A stretch of DNA of 64,000 bases, taken from Blattamonas nauphoetae (taxonomy: Eukaryota; Preaxostyla; Oxymonadida). Both the position numbers and the translations under genes were made by a program. Positions 10,301-20,594 of this stretch are shown here, one piece after another. The stretch covers positions 248,001 through 312,000 of the forward strand of contig JARBJD010000008.1 in assembly GCA_033064195.1 (NCBI GenBank). Direction: 5' to 3'. Each line of letters opens with the position of its first letter. Position 1 is the first letter of the stretch. The notes beneath the pieces are model-generated. The model was given only the letters and a program-made list of their open reading frames with translations. It ran no database searches and had not been told where the DNA came from.

Positions 10301-12691
10301 ACATTCTCGAACGAAGTGAAAACGGGATTGGATCTCGTTCTCAAAGTTGATGGTTCGATCCACAATTCAAAATACAAACTGACGATGAATGACGACATCG
10401 AAGTGGAAGTGGAATGCTCTTCATCGACATTCACTTGCAGAACAGTAACACCGATCCGAATTGGTTGGGAGACTGGAATACAGTACGAAACTGAATACAC
10501 AATCTCGACGATGGAGGAAATCGGAGGGTTCTCTCATCGCGTGGATCTCGTCAAGAAGACGTTCACGACAGAAACGAAACCAACACAGCCCGTGTTCCAT
10601 GTCGACGAGTCAGGAGGTGTGGGTGACTTTTGTGGAGATGATGGAGACAGATGCAAGACAATTGACGAAGTGTGGCGAATTGTGAAAGGAATTGGCTTTG
10701 CTCGTCCGACACTCCTCATTTTGGACTCCACCACACTCGATTCACCGATCGTCGTCAGTGAAGGAATGCATGCAATGGTGACAAACGAAAGCTCGACTGA
10801 ACCGAAACTGCGTGTCGCCTCATTTGATCTGGGTGGGGGAGAGTTGGGGATGATTGTTGTGGACTCGGCCTTTCTCGAGTTGAGGAACGTGGATGTGCAC
10901 GTCCTGTCAGTCTCGCCGTCGTTTGTTCTGATTCATGGAACGAACTCGGAGCTGGTGTTTCGTGATGGACTGTTTGCTGGGCCAGCCAATGGAATGACGA
11001 TGAACGAAGATGCCGATGGAGTTTGCAGCTGGTCATCGGGCGCTCTCCAACTCATCAACTGCACAACAGAAATTACCAACACACGTTTGTTCCGCCTCTC
11101 TCAAGGAGCGATCAACATGAAGAATGGATCTCTCGAAATCCGATCATCGTCATTCGATTCTAACTCTGCCTCGTCCTCCTCGTTTCCATCATCCCGTCGC
11201 AACATCCACTGCTCTGATGATGGGACGATCACGATTGGAAGTCTGAATGGAGGAGATGGATTCCAAGGATCGTCTTTGTGGGCATCGATGGAGGACTGTG
11301 TGATGGACGGAGATGCAGCTCAACCCGACTCTCCGCTGTTCGTTCCTCAGCTGGACAAGGAACAGTCGAAGAGTGTGCTTGACACAACCACTCAACAGTA
11401 CCAAGTTATCATCGTTGGATCTCGACTGATTCCGTGTGGATTGTTCTTGGAAGTGTTCGAACACGAATCGGAAAGCAATGCAGATGGCAAGTCAGTTGAA
11501 TTCGAACTGAATCACACATCGTCTGACACTGAAGTGACACTCGTCATCGAACAAGAAGAGATCGCCGCATTGGATCAGAAACTGGAACTGCGATGCCGAC
11601 TGATATTTGGTCAGAATGTGCGAACGACAGACTGGTTCACATTCTCCGCTGCGCACATCGACGATCCTGAATCACCCGAGCCTGAACCGACGAAACCAAA
11701 GTTCAGCGAAACACCACTCGGAAAGGCACTCTCATGGATCCTTCCACTTGTCGTCAGTGTTGTGTTGCTTCTCATCATCCTCCTCGTTATCTTTCTCGTG
11801 TTGCGACGAAAACGACAACCGAAACAGGAAGACAAGACCGAACTAGTTGAACAGGAGAGTGACGAGGTTCTGGCGAAAGTGGAAGATCTCGATTCCCGGA
11901 TTGATGAAACACGCAACATCGTTGCTGTAAATAAACTCCATCCAGAGACAACGAACATTGAATCCAAATTAGATCTACCTTCGACAGCACACGAAGAGGT
12001 TGTGGAAGTGCTTTGTCTGAGCGACGTCGACCAGAAAGACATCGCGGAAACGAAGTTCGTAGCTTCGAAAGAGACACTCTTCCACCGACTGCACGAAGCG
12101 CAGAATCCGAAACCGATTAAGGCGGAGAAGATTCAGAAGGCGCTCACAGAACAACTGCTGCGTGTGATGCAGAAGATGCCGACAGCTCAAGTTTTGCAGA
12201 ATCTGAACCCACACTGGGTGATCTTGGGAGATGAATCCGAAGTGCATTTTAAACTGGCGGATGAGCAGACAAAGAATCCATCGCTTGGAGACAAACTGAA
12301 CAATCCAAATGGAGGTGATGCCCAGCGATGGAATCCACCTGAGGAGACTGAGGAGAAAATCGAATCTCAACAGAAATCGTCGATATGCAAAGAAGCAGGT
12401 CTGGTTTTTCGGCTCGGCCTCCTTTTGTGGGAGATTGAGACTGGACAGGTGCCGTACCGTGAACACGACGGGTTGAACGCTCATCGGCAGATTGTGTTGG
12501 GAGTTGGTCTAAAGATGAATGCAGTTGAGAACGAGGGGCTTCGGGAGTTGATTGAGGATTGCATGCAGATTGAGGCGAAGAAGAGGCCGACGTTGCAGAA
12601 AGTGAACGATCGACTTGTGAAGTGCTTCTCTCCGTCTGCGTCTGACCCAACACTTGGCCAACAAAACCACAAAGCAGAATCGAAACAGTAA
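7346..12691 (+). CDS. Gene B1: single-pass beta-helix receptor-like protein with degenerate kinase tail
   Basis: 1781 residues, apparently without introns. I chose the ATG at 7346 because it opens a signal peptide (MPPHIFLAVPLIVSIIQLTH) and is the only start conserved in A2 and B2; the ATG at 7304 is ATA or followed by TGA in those copies. Order: beta-helix with GGAI turns and CxFxxC rungs (about 60-550), about five E-set repeats (560-1075), second beta-helix opened by a CGDDGDRCKTIDEVW motif (1090-1330), membrane-proximal domain, transmembrane helix (about 1463-1487) followed by RRKRQ, cytosolic tail. Residues ~1600-1770 match the kinase C-lobe (NPHWVIL, RWNPPEE, VFRLGLLLWEIETGQVPYRE, KKRPTL). 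The catalytic HRD and DFG motifs are absent, so it should be a pseudokinase. Cell-surface location is inferred. It is followed by C1 in convergent orientation. Confidence 0.88.
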   Translation: MPPHIFLAVPLIVSIIQLTHTAQTIPDASLLNLKPILDELTNSEISNNECRNEPIYLHGQYHILESLIRSQNISIIGGQSASIVSSGTENEQALSNSNPSSMLIVSNSTVALSSLRLICNGDHISVATISESSMSVSNCKIGAASSTSPFLSSCTPSDNLMLTVVDTQVNWKHALALPLFGTMPTNHKSLVTESSETSILGRDTDQARNLLSIVGSGLSFSNTAFPLATGPLFDFGFDTDNTQQSLLAASVCLTRSEMTNVTSRRRLISDTVRFPLVSQRVICSSISESTNHLCGTGSLDLNFGSALCCLNSSFSKCQTDPDPTEGPPTVYLQHRSTQFNHKLSPAFTTFDTCTFRDIHAERGSAIESNQATATLSVTKCSFLRCSADRLGGSIYCWPSPSCSIAVSLCSFASGNSDNSGGAIQYNYCHQGSITDCVFYNVSAANQGGGLTLADCIQATVTVSNTLFQKCRTSNEGGIGGAVSIKNCVYACTSLRFRGNSAVSLDRGHDVGITNTISLTSERISFTDCDTDQETIEIYFDSSVDVPPNMVSVSNLLTVSSISTLVSSDNRTAKATLTVDRPISGTVLMLVDNTDNYEMPNEDSPPPINRLISFDFSPDSTSTESELSFGEWEVLQYEANYSLITFGWKEWIVDTDDAVLTTPNPPRIVRAMCKGGNSEFDAFFSLKARTLATGSYKASVKGKSDFWMVVEFEHNPSGGNIFSTGFGLKLQGEDAILDFETTYEIDSVIDESRNKILILDPPRLFFTTPSHPTLKSVGKISFSDSNKDTITIKLVGENLFANPYTLTVSSGSTTSTLTAVFDADGVNGETTAVLYSMDGSKKVDLSFGKTYTISGFTSSASSQPKLTPNLKIAVPSEPPRVERVLSSTLNDAQDQINVVFKARALPSAVTAVTITRKDDSVCVSAQRLTSISFSALFNVAEATSSNSLAFGETYSIESVSNGTSFILNPGLAFLVPSKTQLIDIDTTFSNEVKTGLDLVLKVDGSIHNSKYKLTMNDDIEVEVECSSSTFTCRTVTPIRIGWETGIQYETEYTISTMEEIGGFSHRVDLVKKTFTTETKPTQPVFHVDESGGVGDFCGDDGDRCKTIDEVWRIVKGIGFARPTLLILDSTTLDSPIVVSEGMHAMVTNESSTEPKLRVASFDLGGGELGMIVVDSAFLELRNVDVHVLSVSPSFVLIHGTNSELVFRDGLFAGPANGMTMNEDADGVCSWSSGALQLINCTTEITNTRLFRLSQGAINMKNGSLEIRSSSFDSNSASSSSFPSSRRNIHCSDDGTITIGSLNGGDGFQGSSLWASMEDCVMDGDAAQPDSPLFVPQLDKEQSKSVLDTTTQQYQVIIVGSRLIPCGLFLEVFEHESESNADGKSVEFELNHTSSDTEVTLVIEQEEIAALDQKLELRCRLIFGQNVRTTDWFTFSAAHIDDPESPEPEPTKPKFSETPLGKALSWILPLVVSVVLLLIILLVIFLVLRRKRQPKQEDKTELVEQESDEVLAKVEDLDSRIDETRNIVAVNKLHPETTNIESKLDLPSTAHEEVVEVLCLSDVDQKDIAETKFVASKETLFHRLHEAQNPKPIKAEKIQKALTEQLLRVMQKMPTAQVLQNLNPHWVILGDESEVHFKLADEQTKNPSLGDKLNNPNGGDAQRWNPPEETEEKIESQQKSSICKEAGLVFRLGLLLWEIETGQVPYREHDGLNAHRQIVLGVGLKMNAVENEGLRELIEDCMQIEAKKRPTLQKVNDRLVKCFSPSASDPTLGQQNHKAESKQ

Positions 12692-13372
12692 CTCGTCCAT
12701 CACGTCACATCATCACACTCATCTCATCTATCCCGTCTGATGGTTGCTTTCCTCACAGCCACTCCGTTTCATCACATCTTTCTTCTCATGGCACACCCAG
12801 ACGACAGTGGACGCTTCATTTATTTATCCTTCCGTCGTCACACCGTTCATCACGAGGTTCTTCTTCATTTTCACACCGTCGGGTGCATTCCACTTCATTT
12901 ATTCGTGCTGCTGAGTGGTTATCACTCCTCACCAGCCAATCCTCGTTTTGCACAACACGCCTCACTATTTCTCACTTCATCACGAGTCACTCTTTCTTCC
13001 TCGTGAAGCACTCATTCTGTGTTTTGTTCTCATTTCAATTGCAGTTGTGTTGGCAGCACTTCGAAGATGAAGTGCTTCTTGCTGGACATCGGGGTCACCC
13101 ATTCTTCATTGCGAGCACACTGCAATCACTTCGCATCTCGCTTTTCATATCACTCTTCATCTCGTCATCTCCCTTTGAACACTTCTCATCCCATCTTGAC
13201 CATATCTCGTCATCTCAAGTTGACCACATCTCATCTCATCCTCACATTTCATCACAACACCAGATTTATATGAGACATTCAAAAAAACATGAGAGAGTTG
13301 TGTGGTTAGACAAGAAAGAAGTGGAAGAGTTTGCGAGTGTGATAGCGATGTAAAGTCGGGTGACAAGAATCA
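12692..13372. other. Convergent B1-C1 intergenic region, conserved in both units
   Basis: The 680 bp between the B1 and C1 stop codons is conserved at high identity with 58876-59559. It is C/T-rich on the plus strand with repeats such as CATCTCATC and CACTTC. An ORF of up to 156 codons (12883-13353) is conserved in most of its length, but the copy in unit 2 has an in-frame TAG near its end and a 3-bp length change. I treat it as overlapping 3' UTRs rather than a gene. Confidence 0.5.
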
Positions 13373-15173
13373 TCACGAGCGTAGTTGTTTGAACCACATG
13401 ACTTCAATCTGTTTGTTCTGATCGTGGGTAGTTATTCCGAGGCAGAGAGGAGAATGGATGTTGGTGAAGATTCCAGGCTGTTCCTGGTCGTCAACAAACA
13501 GTCTTGCTTGTCTTGTCGACATGTTCACACGAATGGCTGCTGTCTGCCCAACTCGATCACATATCTTGTTTGTTCCTTCTGGCTTGAATTCTCCATTTTT
13601 CCACATTCCTCCATCCCAAAGGGTGAAATCACCACCAATCCCACCTGCATTGGTTCCACAATGTCTCTGAGTGGCATCTTCAGGAAGTGGATGTTTGATG
13701 AAGCCAAGCACTGAAAAGATGAGATTAATGAAAAACACACTCACATATTGGAAAGTGTTTTCATTAGCTTTGATTTTAAGCTCCCATTCTCCATCGGTGA
13801 CGGGAAATGTGAAGACTGTTCTCCAGATACTGGAACCAAGACTGACAATCTGTGTGAGAGTGGTTGAAGAGAGTCTGTGAGCTGTTCTGTCGACAGTTTG
13901 GAGTGACTCGGTTCCAAGCCAGATCGGAAGATGAGCCAGTTGTTGTTTCAATTTGTCGATTTGTAATATCAGACCCCTGTTCTCATTCTCACTCTTCTGT
14001 CTCCCAGCTCTCACCTCTCCAAGTTCTTTCTGAGTGTTCTTCACTTCATCCGACAGCCTCTCCTTCTCTCTCCGAGCCTGTTCCTCCACATTCTTCAGCC
14101 TCTCTTCTGCGATTCGCTTCCCATCCTCCGCACTTCTTCTCTTCTCTTCTTCCTGTCTCTTTTCTTTTTCCATCATAGCTCGATCAGCTTCTGCTTTCTT
14201 CTTCTCCTCTTCCATCTGAATCCGGGTCTGTTCTGCCCCTCTTCTGTCATCATTCGCCTTCATCTCTCTCTCATCAGCTTTCTTCTCTCGATCTCTTGAT
14301 TCTGTCAGATTGTTCGTAAGAGTCTTGTTTTCGGTCAGGAGATGTTCATTTCTTGCTTCAGCTTCTCTTCTGGCGACTTCACTGGCCTGTTCTCGTTCCT
14401 TCGCTCTCACAACTTCTGTTTCTGCTTCAATCCTTTTTTCACGTTCCTTAGTCAGCATTGCCTCCATCTCTCCAACTTTGGCATTCTTCTCCTCTCGTTC
14501 CTTCATCAGCTTCTCTTCATCTTCCTTATGCTGTTGTTGGAGAGTGGCAATGGTATGGTTGAGTTGGTTGATCTCGTCTTTTTGCGTCGACGTAGTGCTC
14601 AAGTTGTGTTTACTATCATCTTCCATCGATTTGAACTCGTCGGCAGAAACAAGTACGAAAGGGCCTTCCTCAAGAGAATTCAAGGGAACCAGACACTGTT
14701 CAACACCAACACGGATCTCAGTGGGGAGAGTGGGGGATGTAGCGAGAGTGGAGAGTGAGGAATGAAGCAAGCGTCGATTGATGAGGGATATGTGTTTCCT
14801 CAAACACATATTGAGAATTTGAAGGATGTTCTGAATGAGTCTGTCCATTTTGTGCGGGTTCTCCTCTTTCAGCCGGTCACAGTCTCGTATCAGGTTCGGA
14901 ATTTGCAGCCAGAGTCTTGTGGTCACAACAGCATCTGGTTCTGACTGTCCTCTTTCAAGTTCTTCAATCACCGTGTCTATTGTGATTTCTTTCTGAGAGA
15001 TGAGAAAGAAGTGTATTCAAGTTGAAATAAGGAAGAAACAGACTGTTGAACATTTTTCCGAATCCAGCTGGAGATCCTGAGTATGTCAGAAATTGGAGAG
15101 GTTGAAGATCATGGAAGTAGAAGGAAGGATCAGGAAGCAGACAACTACATACTTCATCGAAAGTTGAAAACAT
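13373..15173 (-). CDS. Gene C1: coiled-coil protein with C-terminal SPRY-like domain, two small 5' exons
   Basis: Exons 15153-15173 (MFSTFDE), 15044-15076 (DLQLDSEKCST) and 13373-14992. Introns of 76 nt (GTATGT...CTCAG) and 51 nt (GTCTGT...CTCAG) are both phase 0, and the structure is reproduced in C2. About 557 residues: an alpha-helical N-terminal region, a long charged coiled coil (about 150-340, rich in EREEK, RREAE, KEKRQ), then a SPRY/B30.2-like domain (FTFPVTDGEWELKI, GGIGGDF, GQTAAIRVNMSTRQARLFVD). SPRY domains bind protein partners; no RING or B-box is present, so it is not a canonical TRIM. A possible further 30-nt intron lies at 13711-13740 within the SPRY domain. Cytosolic location is inferred. 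Confidence 0.82.
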
Positions 15174-15659
15174 TTGGACTAAAAGTGATCGAACCACAAC
15201 TATTTACTGAATCCTTTGAAGTTTTGAATATTTCTTCGTTCGTCCAAAATGTTGTCAGGAACACTTCTGAAGATGTGATTTACCGGCAAGTGTTGTAGGC
15301 TTGTCTGACCGGCCAAAAGTGTCGGTCAGTGTCAGTTCAAAAAACTTCAAAGGGTCAGATCTCTATCTAACTTTTAATTGTGAGCTATTTCCCTAAAAGT
15401 CGAAACTTGGCAAAACTACATGTCCAGAGAATCTTCCTGAAACCGTTTGGTAGCCTCATTTCTATTGTTTGTGCAATGAACATCTTGTTCACCATCTTGA
15501 TGAATATTTGGAGCTCAATAGTCTCACTATATTCTTCTCTACCTTCTTCATGCATTTGAGACGCTTATTTCTCTCTTTTTCTGCCGCCTTCTCATTGTTC
15601 TTTAGAATACACGCAGATCCAACCTCTCCCTCGTCTTCCTCAAAGCTGTCTCGTCTGAT

Positions 15660-16024
15660 AGCGTTTATGCAAGCCTAACTATCAGAGACGGAAGATACGG
15701 ACTTGATAATCACCAACTGCAGCTATTCCAGCTGTTGGGAAGGTTCAGATCGAAGGCAAATCACATCGACTCAACTTTGTTTGTTTCGAACGAGCGAATC
15801 TGCTTATTTGTCACTATTATCTGTGAAGACTTTGGTATCATGCATCATTCTTTCTTCATCACATCACTTTTCTTTCTTATTGTTGCTCAGAAACGAAGAT
15901 ATCATCGATCCACTGTCAGTCGCACACGATTCGAGAATACAAGATACAAAATGTACAATCTCCTCCCCGACTCATTAAGAAAGTGAAAAACTCGGTTCTA
16001 TATTTCTTTTTAGGAATTCCAGTT
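15660..16024 (+). pseudogene. Possible two-exon host gene fragment inside the hAT-like element
   Basis: An open stretch (TIRDGRYGLDNHQLQLF ... LFVTIICEDF) runs into a plausible 56-nt intron at 15835-15890 (GTATCA...GCTCAG). After it the frame continues (ETKISSIHCQS ...) to a TAA near 16024. The intron-like signals and residue pattern suggest an exon of a host gene, but I do not recognise the protein and the 5' end is missing. Confidence 0.25.
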
Positions 16025-16079
16025 TAACTGATGTCAAACTGAACTGCGTCAAAAATATCCCATTTTCTCAGTCGTAGAC

Positions 16080-18593
16080 GTGAAAGAAGCAATAGAGGAA
16101 AAACCTGCAGCAGAAGAAGAGTCACGACAGATGAAACAAGCAGTTGTTCAATCTGTCTCGATGTCTGTCGCCACCCTCTCTCGTCTCCTGTCGACATCAC
16201 ATGAAGCCGCACTCTCAATCACCTCCTGCGACACTCTGGCCCTCTCTGGTCTTCTCTTCGAAAACTGTGCTGGGCAGTCGGCCTCGTCACTCTTCATCGA
16301 TTCATCGTCGAGTGTCTCCCTCGCCACTCCCATCGCGTCGTCGTTCAGCGTCTGTTCCTCACCGCGTTCTTCAGTCAATGGAGACATATCAACTGTCTTT
16401 CTCCCTCACGCAGCGTCCATCACAATCGACCCAGAAGATGGAACAGACGAGCAGTTCTGCTGGTCAACAAGTGTCGGGTGTCAATCGCTCTCAGGGATTG
16501 TCGATCGACTCATGCCAACTTTTGAATACAAACTCAACGTTGCAGAAGGAACGACAAGTGAATCCACTCTCTCCATCACCAGCAAGAAGACCATCACTGT
16601 CACTGGGTTGGGTTCAGCACGTTCGCTGATGGTCATGCAATCGACCGCTCAGAGCTTTGCTCATCTCTCTGATGGCTCTCTCTCGCTCGCCTCTCTTGGA
16701 TTCACAGAAACAGCTTCACAGATTGGAGTATCTCGCCAGAAGTCGTTCTTCGATGTGAAAGGTGGATCTCTTCGTCCCGAAAGCGTCGAATTCATCCCTC
16801 TTTCATTCTCTGGAACCAGCAGCTTCGTCAAGATGAGTGGAGCGTCGACACTGTCGCTGAAGAGGGTTTCATTTGTGTCGATGAAGAACGAAGCGTCTGG
16901 GGATGTTGTGATGAAGAGTGTGTCGATCTTCACAGCTGGGATGACTGGAAGTCATGAAGTGTTTCTGGAGGGACAAGATGTGGGAGCTGTCATTTCTGAT
17001 GATTGGACGAGTCTGATTGGGACGAACACCACGATGACTAAAGCTCAGTTGGAGCAAGTTTTTGGTCAGATTCGACAAACACGACGAACATCGGACCGCT
17101 TGGGTATCATTTGTATCCACACACGAATGGAGCTGTGTTTATGTCGGAAGGGTTCTGGGATCATGGAAAGTGTGGTCAGGAGCGTCTTCCTTGCTCGTCA
17201 CTCGATTTCGCCTTCTCGCTGCTCACACGAAGACCGAAATCAGCCTGGGCTCAAACATCACTCTCTCAACTCTTCTCGAATGCCCCGAGACAGGTGCGTT
17301 GATCTCTTCGTCTTCTGAGGCATCACTGCTTTTGAATCTGATGGACAGATAATTGTGGAAGTTGGCTCACTCACTTTGTCATCGATTGACATCACACTTC
17401 CCTCATCGCTCTCACAGTCTCTGCTCGTTGTGAAAGGAAGCACACTGACCCTCTCCAGCACAGTGACGATCACGACCCCTCCCTCAGCCGCTCACACGGC
17501 GTCGCTGATCAAAATGGAAGGAGCATCGACAATGTCTGTGTCTACTGGCTGTGAATTCAAAACGATCTCGCAGACAGAAAGTGGAGGAGGGGCGTTCCTG
17601 AGCACAAATGGAAACAACAACCAGATTCTTTCCATCGCAAGTAGCTCGTTCGAGTCAGTGTCGTCGGTTGGAGATGGAGGAGTGATTCTGGCTCAACTGG
17701 GAGCAGGATCGAAACTGACGGTTGCAGACACGACATTCAAATTGTATTCGTCGTCTGGGAAGGGAGGAGCTTTGTCGATTGTGCTCTCATCGACAGGTTC
17801 ATTCGCTGTTGAAGCAGGGACGTCATTCGAATCATGCTCAGCGATTATGAGTGGATCTGCAGTGTTTGTGGAAGCACAGTCACTGGCCTCAGCCATCACC
17901 AAAACCAGCAGCGCCGGTGGACATGCATCGAGGATGGAACACAGTGAACTCGTCAGACGATATTCCTCTTGTGCTGTTCCTGGCTGATGTGAGATCGACA
18001 GGATTCGCAAGTTCGAGTGGGTCCGATGGGGAGCTATGTGGCTTCTCTGTGAATCCTTGCTCGTCAATCGATCTTGTTCAGACCCGACTAGCAGCGAATG
18101 GATCAAAAACAGAAGGAAAGCTGAAGCCAATCACAATCGAACTCCAAACTGGACTTGCACAATCGACGCCGTTTTCGTGTGGTGGACACAAAGCGACGAT
18201 CACTGGAAACACAATCACACTCTCGAAGACGGGTCAGTTCACAACATCCTCAGCCAACTCTGTGCTGACTCTCTCCTCGCTAACCATCCTCTTCGCCTCT
18301 TCGCAGACCAAACCAGCCATTTCAGTGTCGTTGGGGAAGATTGTGGTTTCTGGTTGCACAATCAGGAATGGAGATGCAGACATTCCTGCCGTGTTTGGAT
18401 CGGTTTCGGGAGGGCTGTTGGAACTGAGTGGGACGAACACGATGAAATTGGTGTCCCCTTCCTCCTCGCTCTTCGATGTGACATCTGGGACTCTGAAGAT
18501 AGGATCAGGAACGGCACTGACTCACTCAACCACACAACGGACATCATCTCTGTTCGTTCTGAATGGAGGAACGACTCTCTCCTCGACAGCCTG
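16080..18593 (+). pseudogene. Decayed beta-helix surface-protein gene
   Basis: Low-complexity Ser/Thr-rich beta-helix rungs run through four overlapping frames: 16080-~17060, ~17100-17310 (HTNGAVFMSEGFWDHGKCG), 17355-~17930 and ~17950-18593. That implies at least three frameshifts. It repeats the family's cysteine signature three times (FCWSTSVGCQSL, KCGQERLPCSSL, LCGFSVNPCSSI), each opening a new beta-helix module, with segments such as GKGGALSIVLSS and SVSGGLLELSGTNTMKL. It lacks a signal peptide at the 5' end and a membrane helix or kinase tail at the 3' end. It differs clearly from A and B, so it derives from another family member. It lies wholly inside the hAT-like element. Confidence 0.7.
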
Positions 18594-20107
18594 AAGTGGA
18601 TTGTTCAGATCTCGTCCACTCAAATCAAAGCAAGACAAATATAAGCGAGGAACTGATCCAATATGGCAGCTATCACTTTTTTATCGAGAGAGGATGTTTA
18701 GCTCGATCAAGTGCCCGTAACTGTTTTTTCCGAACATTTGAGGAATTACTCTCCGAAAATAAGAGTGAGAGAGCTGAAGTGCAATGATAATAAATCAATT
18801 GTGGCATATCCTAAGGAAATTCAAGGATTCTTTGGTTAATGATTCGAATTTCCGTTGTTTTGGAAACCACTTCGGAGAAATAGTATCTCTCGACTATGGG
18901 TTCGGTAATTTCTCCGGTCAGTGACCGTCAGTACTTTTCGGTGAAAACTGACCGGTCAGTGCCGGTCAGACAAGCCTAAAGTGTTGACTTGGTGGGCCAC
19001 AAGTGATCGAGGTGTGTCTATAGATGTGGGACTCAATTGAATTTGGAGACATAATTCACATTTCATCATAAATACGCAACAAGGACAGTTGTAGAGTAAA
19101 GGAGAGATTGAAGGAAGCTTATTACACCTTCTAAAGGAGTGTGAACTCAAATGGAGATTTTCGGGAATCTCATTGCTTTTCTCATTTGTTATGGGCTGAT
19201 CTCGATTCTAACATTAGCTATTTCCAAATGGTAACGAAAAAAAGATCAATAAAAACTGAATGAAAACACGTGTGAAATGTATGAAGTTGAGATGAACGTG
19301 ATCCGTCCTTCAATTGGAGAGATCTCTTTCTGCATCCACGATCAAAGTATGACGACATGGTATCCCTGTGCTTGCCTAAATTTGTGAAGAGGATGAAAAA
19401 GAAGGAATGAGAAAGAGAGCAAACGTGCAAAACACGGAAAAGAGGCTGGATCCTTTTGGATTGGTGGAGTGACCAACCTGTTCGTCTAATTTGTTGAATC
19501 AACAAAGTTGGATGGATAAACACTGAAAAATGTGAAAAACAAGAAGGAAATTGAGTGATGAAGGAAACAGGGAGATATTGGCAAGAAAAGTGATGAAACA
19601 ATTGTTGTTGAAAAAATTGATCAATTGAGTTGTGTATGAAGGAAAACACACCCGAATAGCATTTCAGCGAACATCAGGTCATTGTCCGCGAGTTGGCAAA
19701 TCTCGAAGTCAGGATCCTTGATCGGGGATTTTTGAGCGGGCAAGAGGGTATTTAGGCTGTTTGATCACATCCATTATCGAGTTTATCAATATTTTTGGAC
19801 TCTTGGTATTAAGTTTTCGTCATGTCATCTGAGACGTGGCAGGTGAGAAGGATTGGGATATGAGTTTTCTCGGAGAACGGAGACCTTTTCACATTGGTTG
19901 TGTGAAGATCATACCTTGATTTTCCTTTCTCCACTTCAAGACAATTTTACCTTTCCATTGACTTTTGTGGCGTGAACATACCAGTTCACGAATAATATTC
20001 ACAAATATTAGACCGTACTTGTCTATAGATCGCTCAAAGACGGAATTATGTCCCGAAAAAGAATTATGTCCCATGTCTACTAGACCTTTTGTTCAACTAT
20101 CCCGTCC

Positions 20108-20140
20108 TCTCATCACTATAGGTTCCATATAGTGATGAGA
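20108..20140. repeat. Perfect 13-bp hairpin
   Basis: TCTCATCACTATA, a 7-nt spacer GGTTCCA, then TATAGTGATGAGA. Both arms match exactly. Confidence 0.7.
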
Positions 20141-20148
20141 ACTATACA

Positions 20149-20594
20149 TGCCTGACATGACACAATTTTACAAAAATCGAGAAATCCAACTGACAGTCAC
20201 TGACATGAGATTTTTAATTATGGGTCGGATCTCGGAGAAATTAAAGTTTTTCCGAAGATCGAGATCTCCATTCTTAGATGACAATATGATGTATTGCATA
20301 TTCGAAAAGACTTTTCTTACAGTTTTAATCACAATTAATCGATATTTTGTGTTTTGGTTGAATAGCGAAATTCTAAGGGATGATCGTGTCAGTGTCAGTC
20401 AGTGACATTTCACTGACATGAGCGTTTTTCTCAATGAATAGTGCGTTTTTGAAACTAAAAGTTGAAAAATATCGTAGAGTGAAGTGTGAACAATGTGTGG
20501 TCACAAAAATGCGGTTAAAATTCACTGTAGTTGTCGAGAAAAAGGCTCATGTCAGTGTTTTTTCGAGCATGTCAGTGACATGACTTTGTCAGTT
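20149..20594. repeat. Cluster of direct and inverted GTCAGTGACATG repeats
   Basis: At least five copies of a TGTCAGTGACATG-like word in both orientations, at about 20149, 20193, 20388-20420, 20550 and 20570-20594. The outermost copies are inverted. It may be an eroded short TIR element of ~450 bp; no target duplication was found. Confidence 0.35.

Larger units (their letters stand above)
15296..18978. mobile_element. hAT-like element carrying a decayed surface-protein gene
   Basis: The ends are inverted copies of TAGGCTTGTCTGACCGGC, flanked by a perfect 8-bp duplication AAGTGTTG (15288-15295 and 18979-18986), as expected for hAT. Subterminal GGTCAGTG / CACTGACC motifs occur at both ends. No transposase is present. 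Most of the 3.7 kb is cargo: a possible two-exon fragment (15660-16024) and a frameshifted beta-helix gene (16080-18593). The insertion lies about 115 bp upstream of the C1 start. Confidence 0.8.

Noticed and set aside
12883-13353. Separate gene between B1 and C1
   Set aside because: The frame is truncated in unit 2, has no known domain and lies where two 3' UTRs must be; kept only as a conserved intergenic region.
19218-19649. 143-codon minus ORF
   Set aside because: Phe/Ser/His-rich with no domain, no homologue in the window and no splice context; looks like chance.
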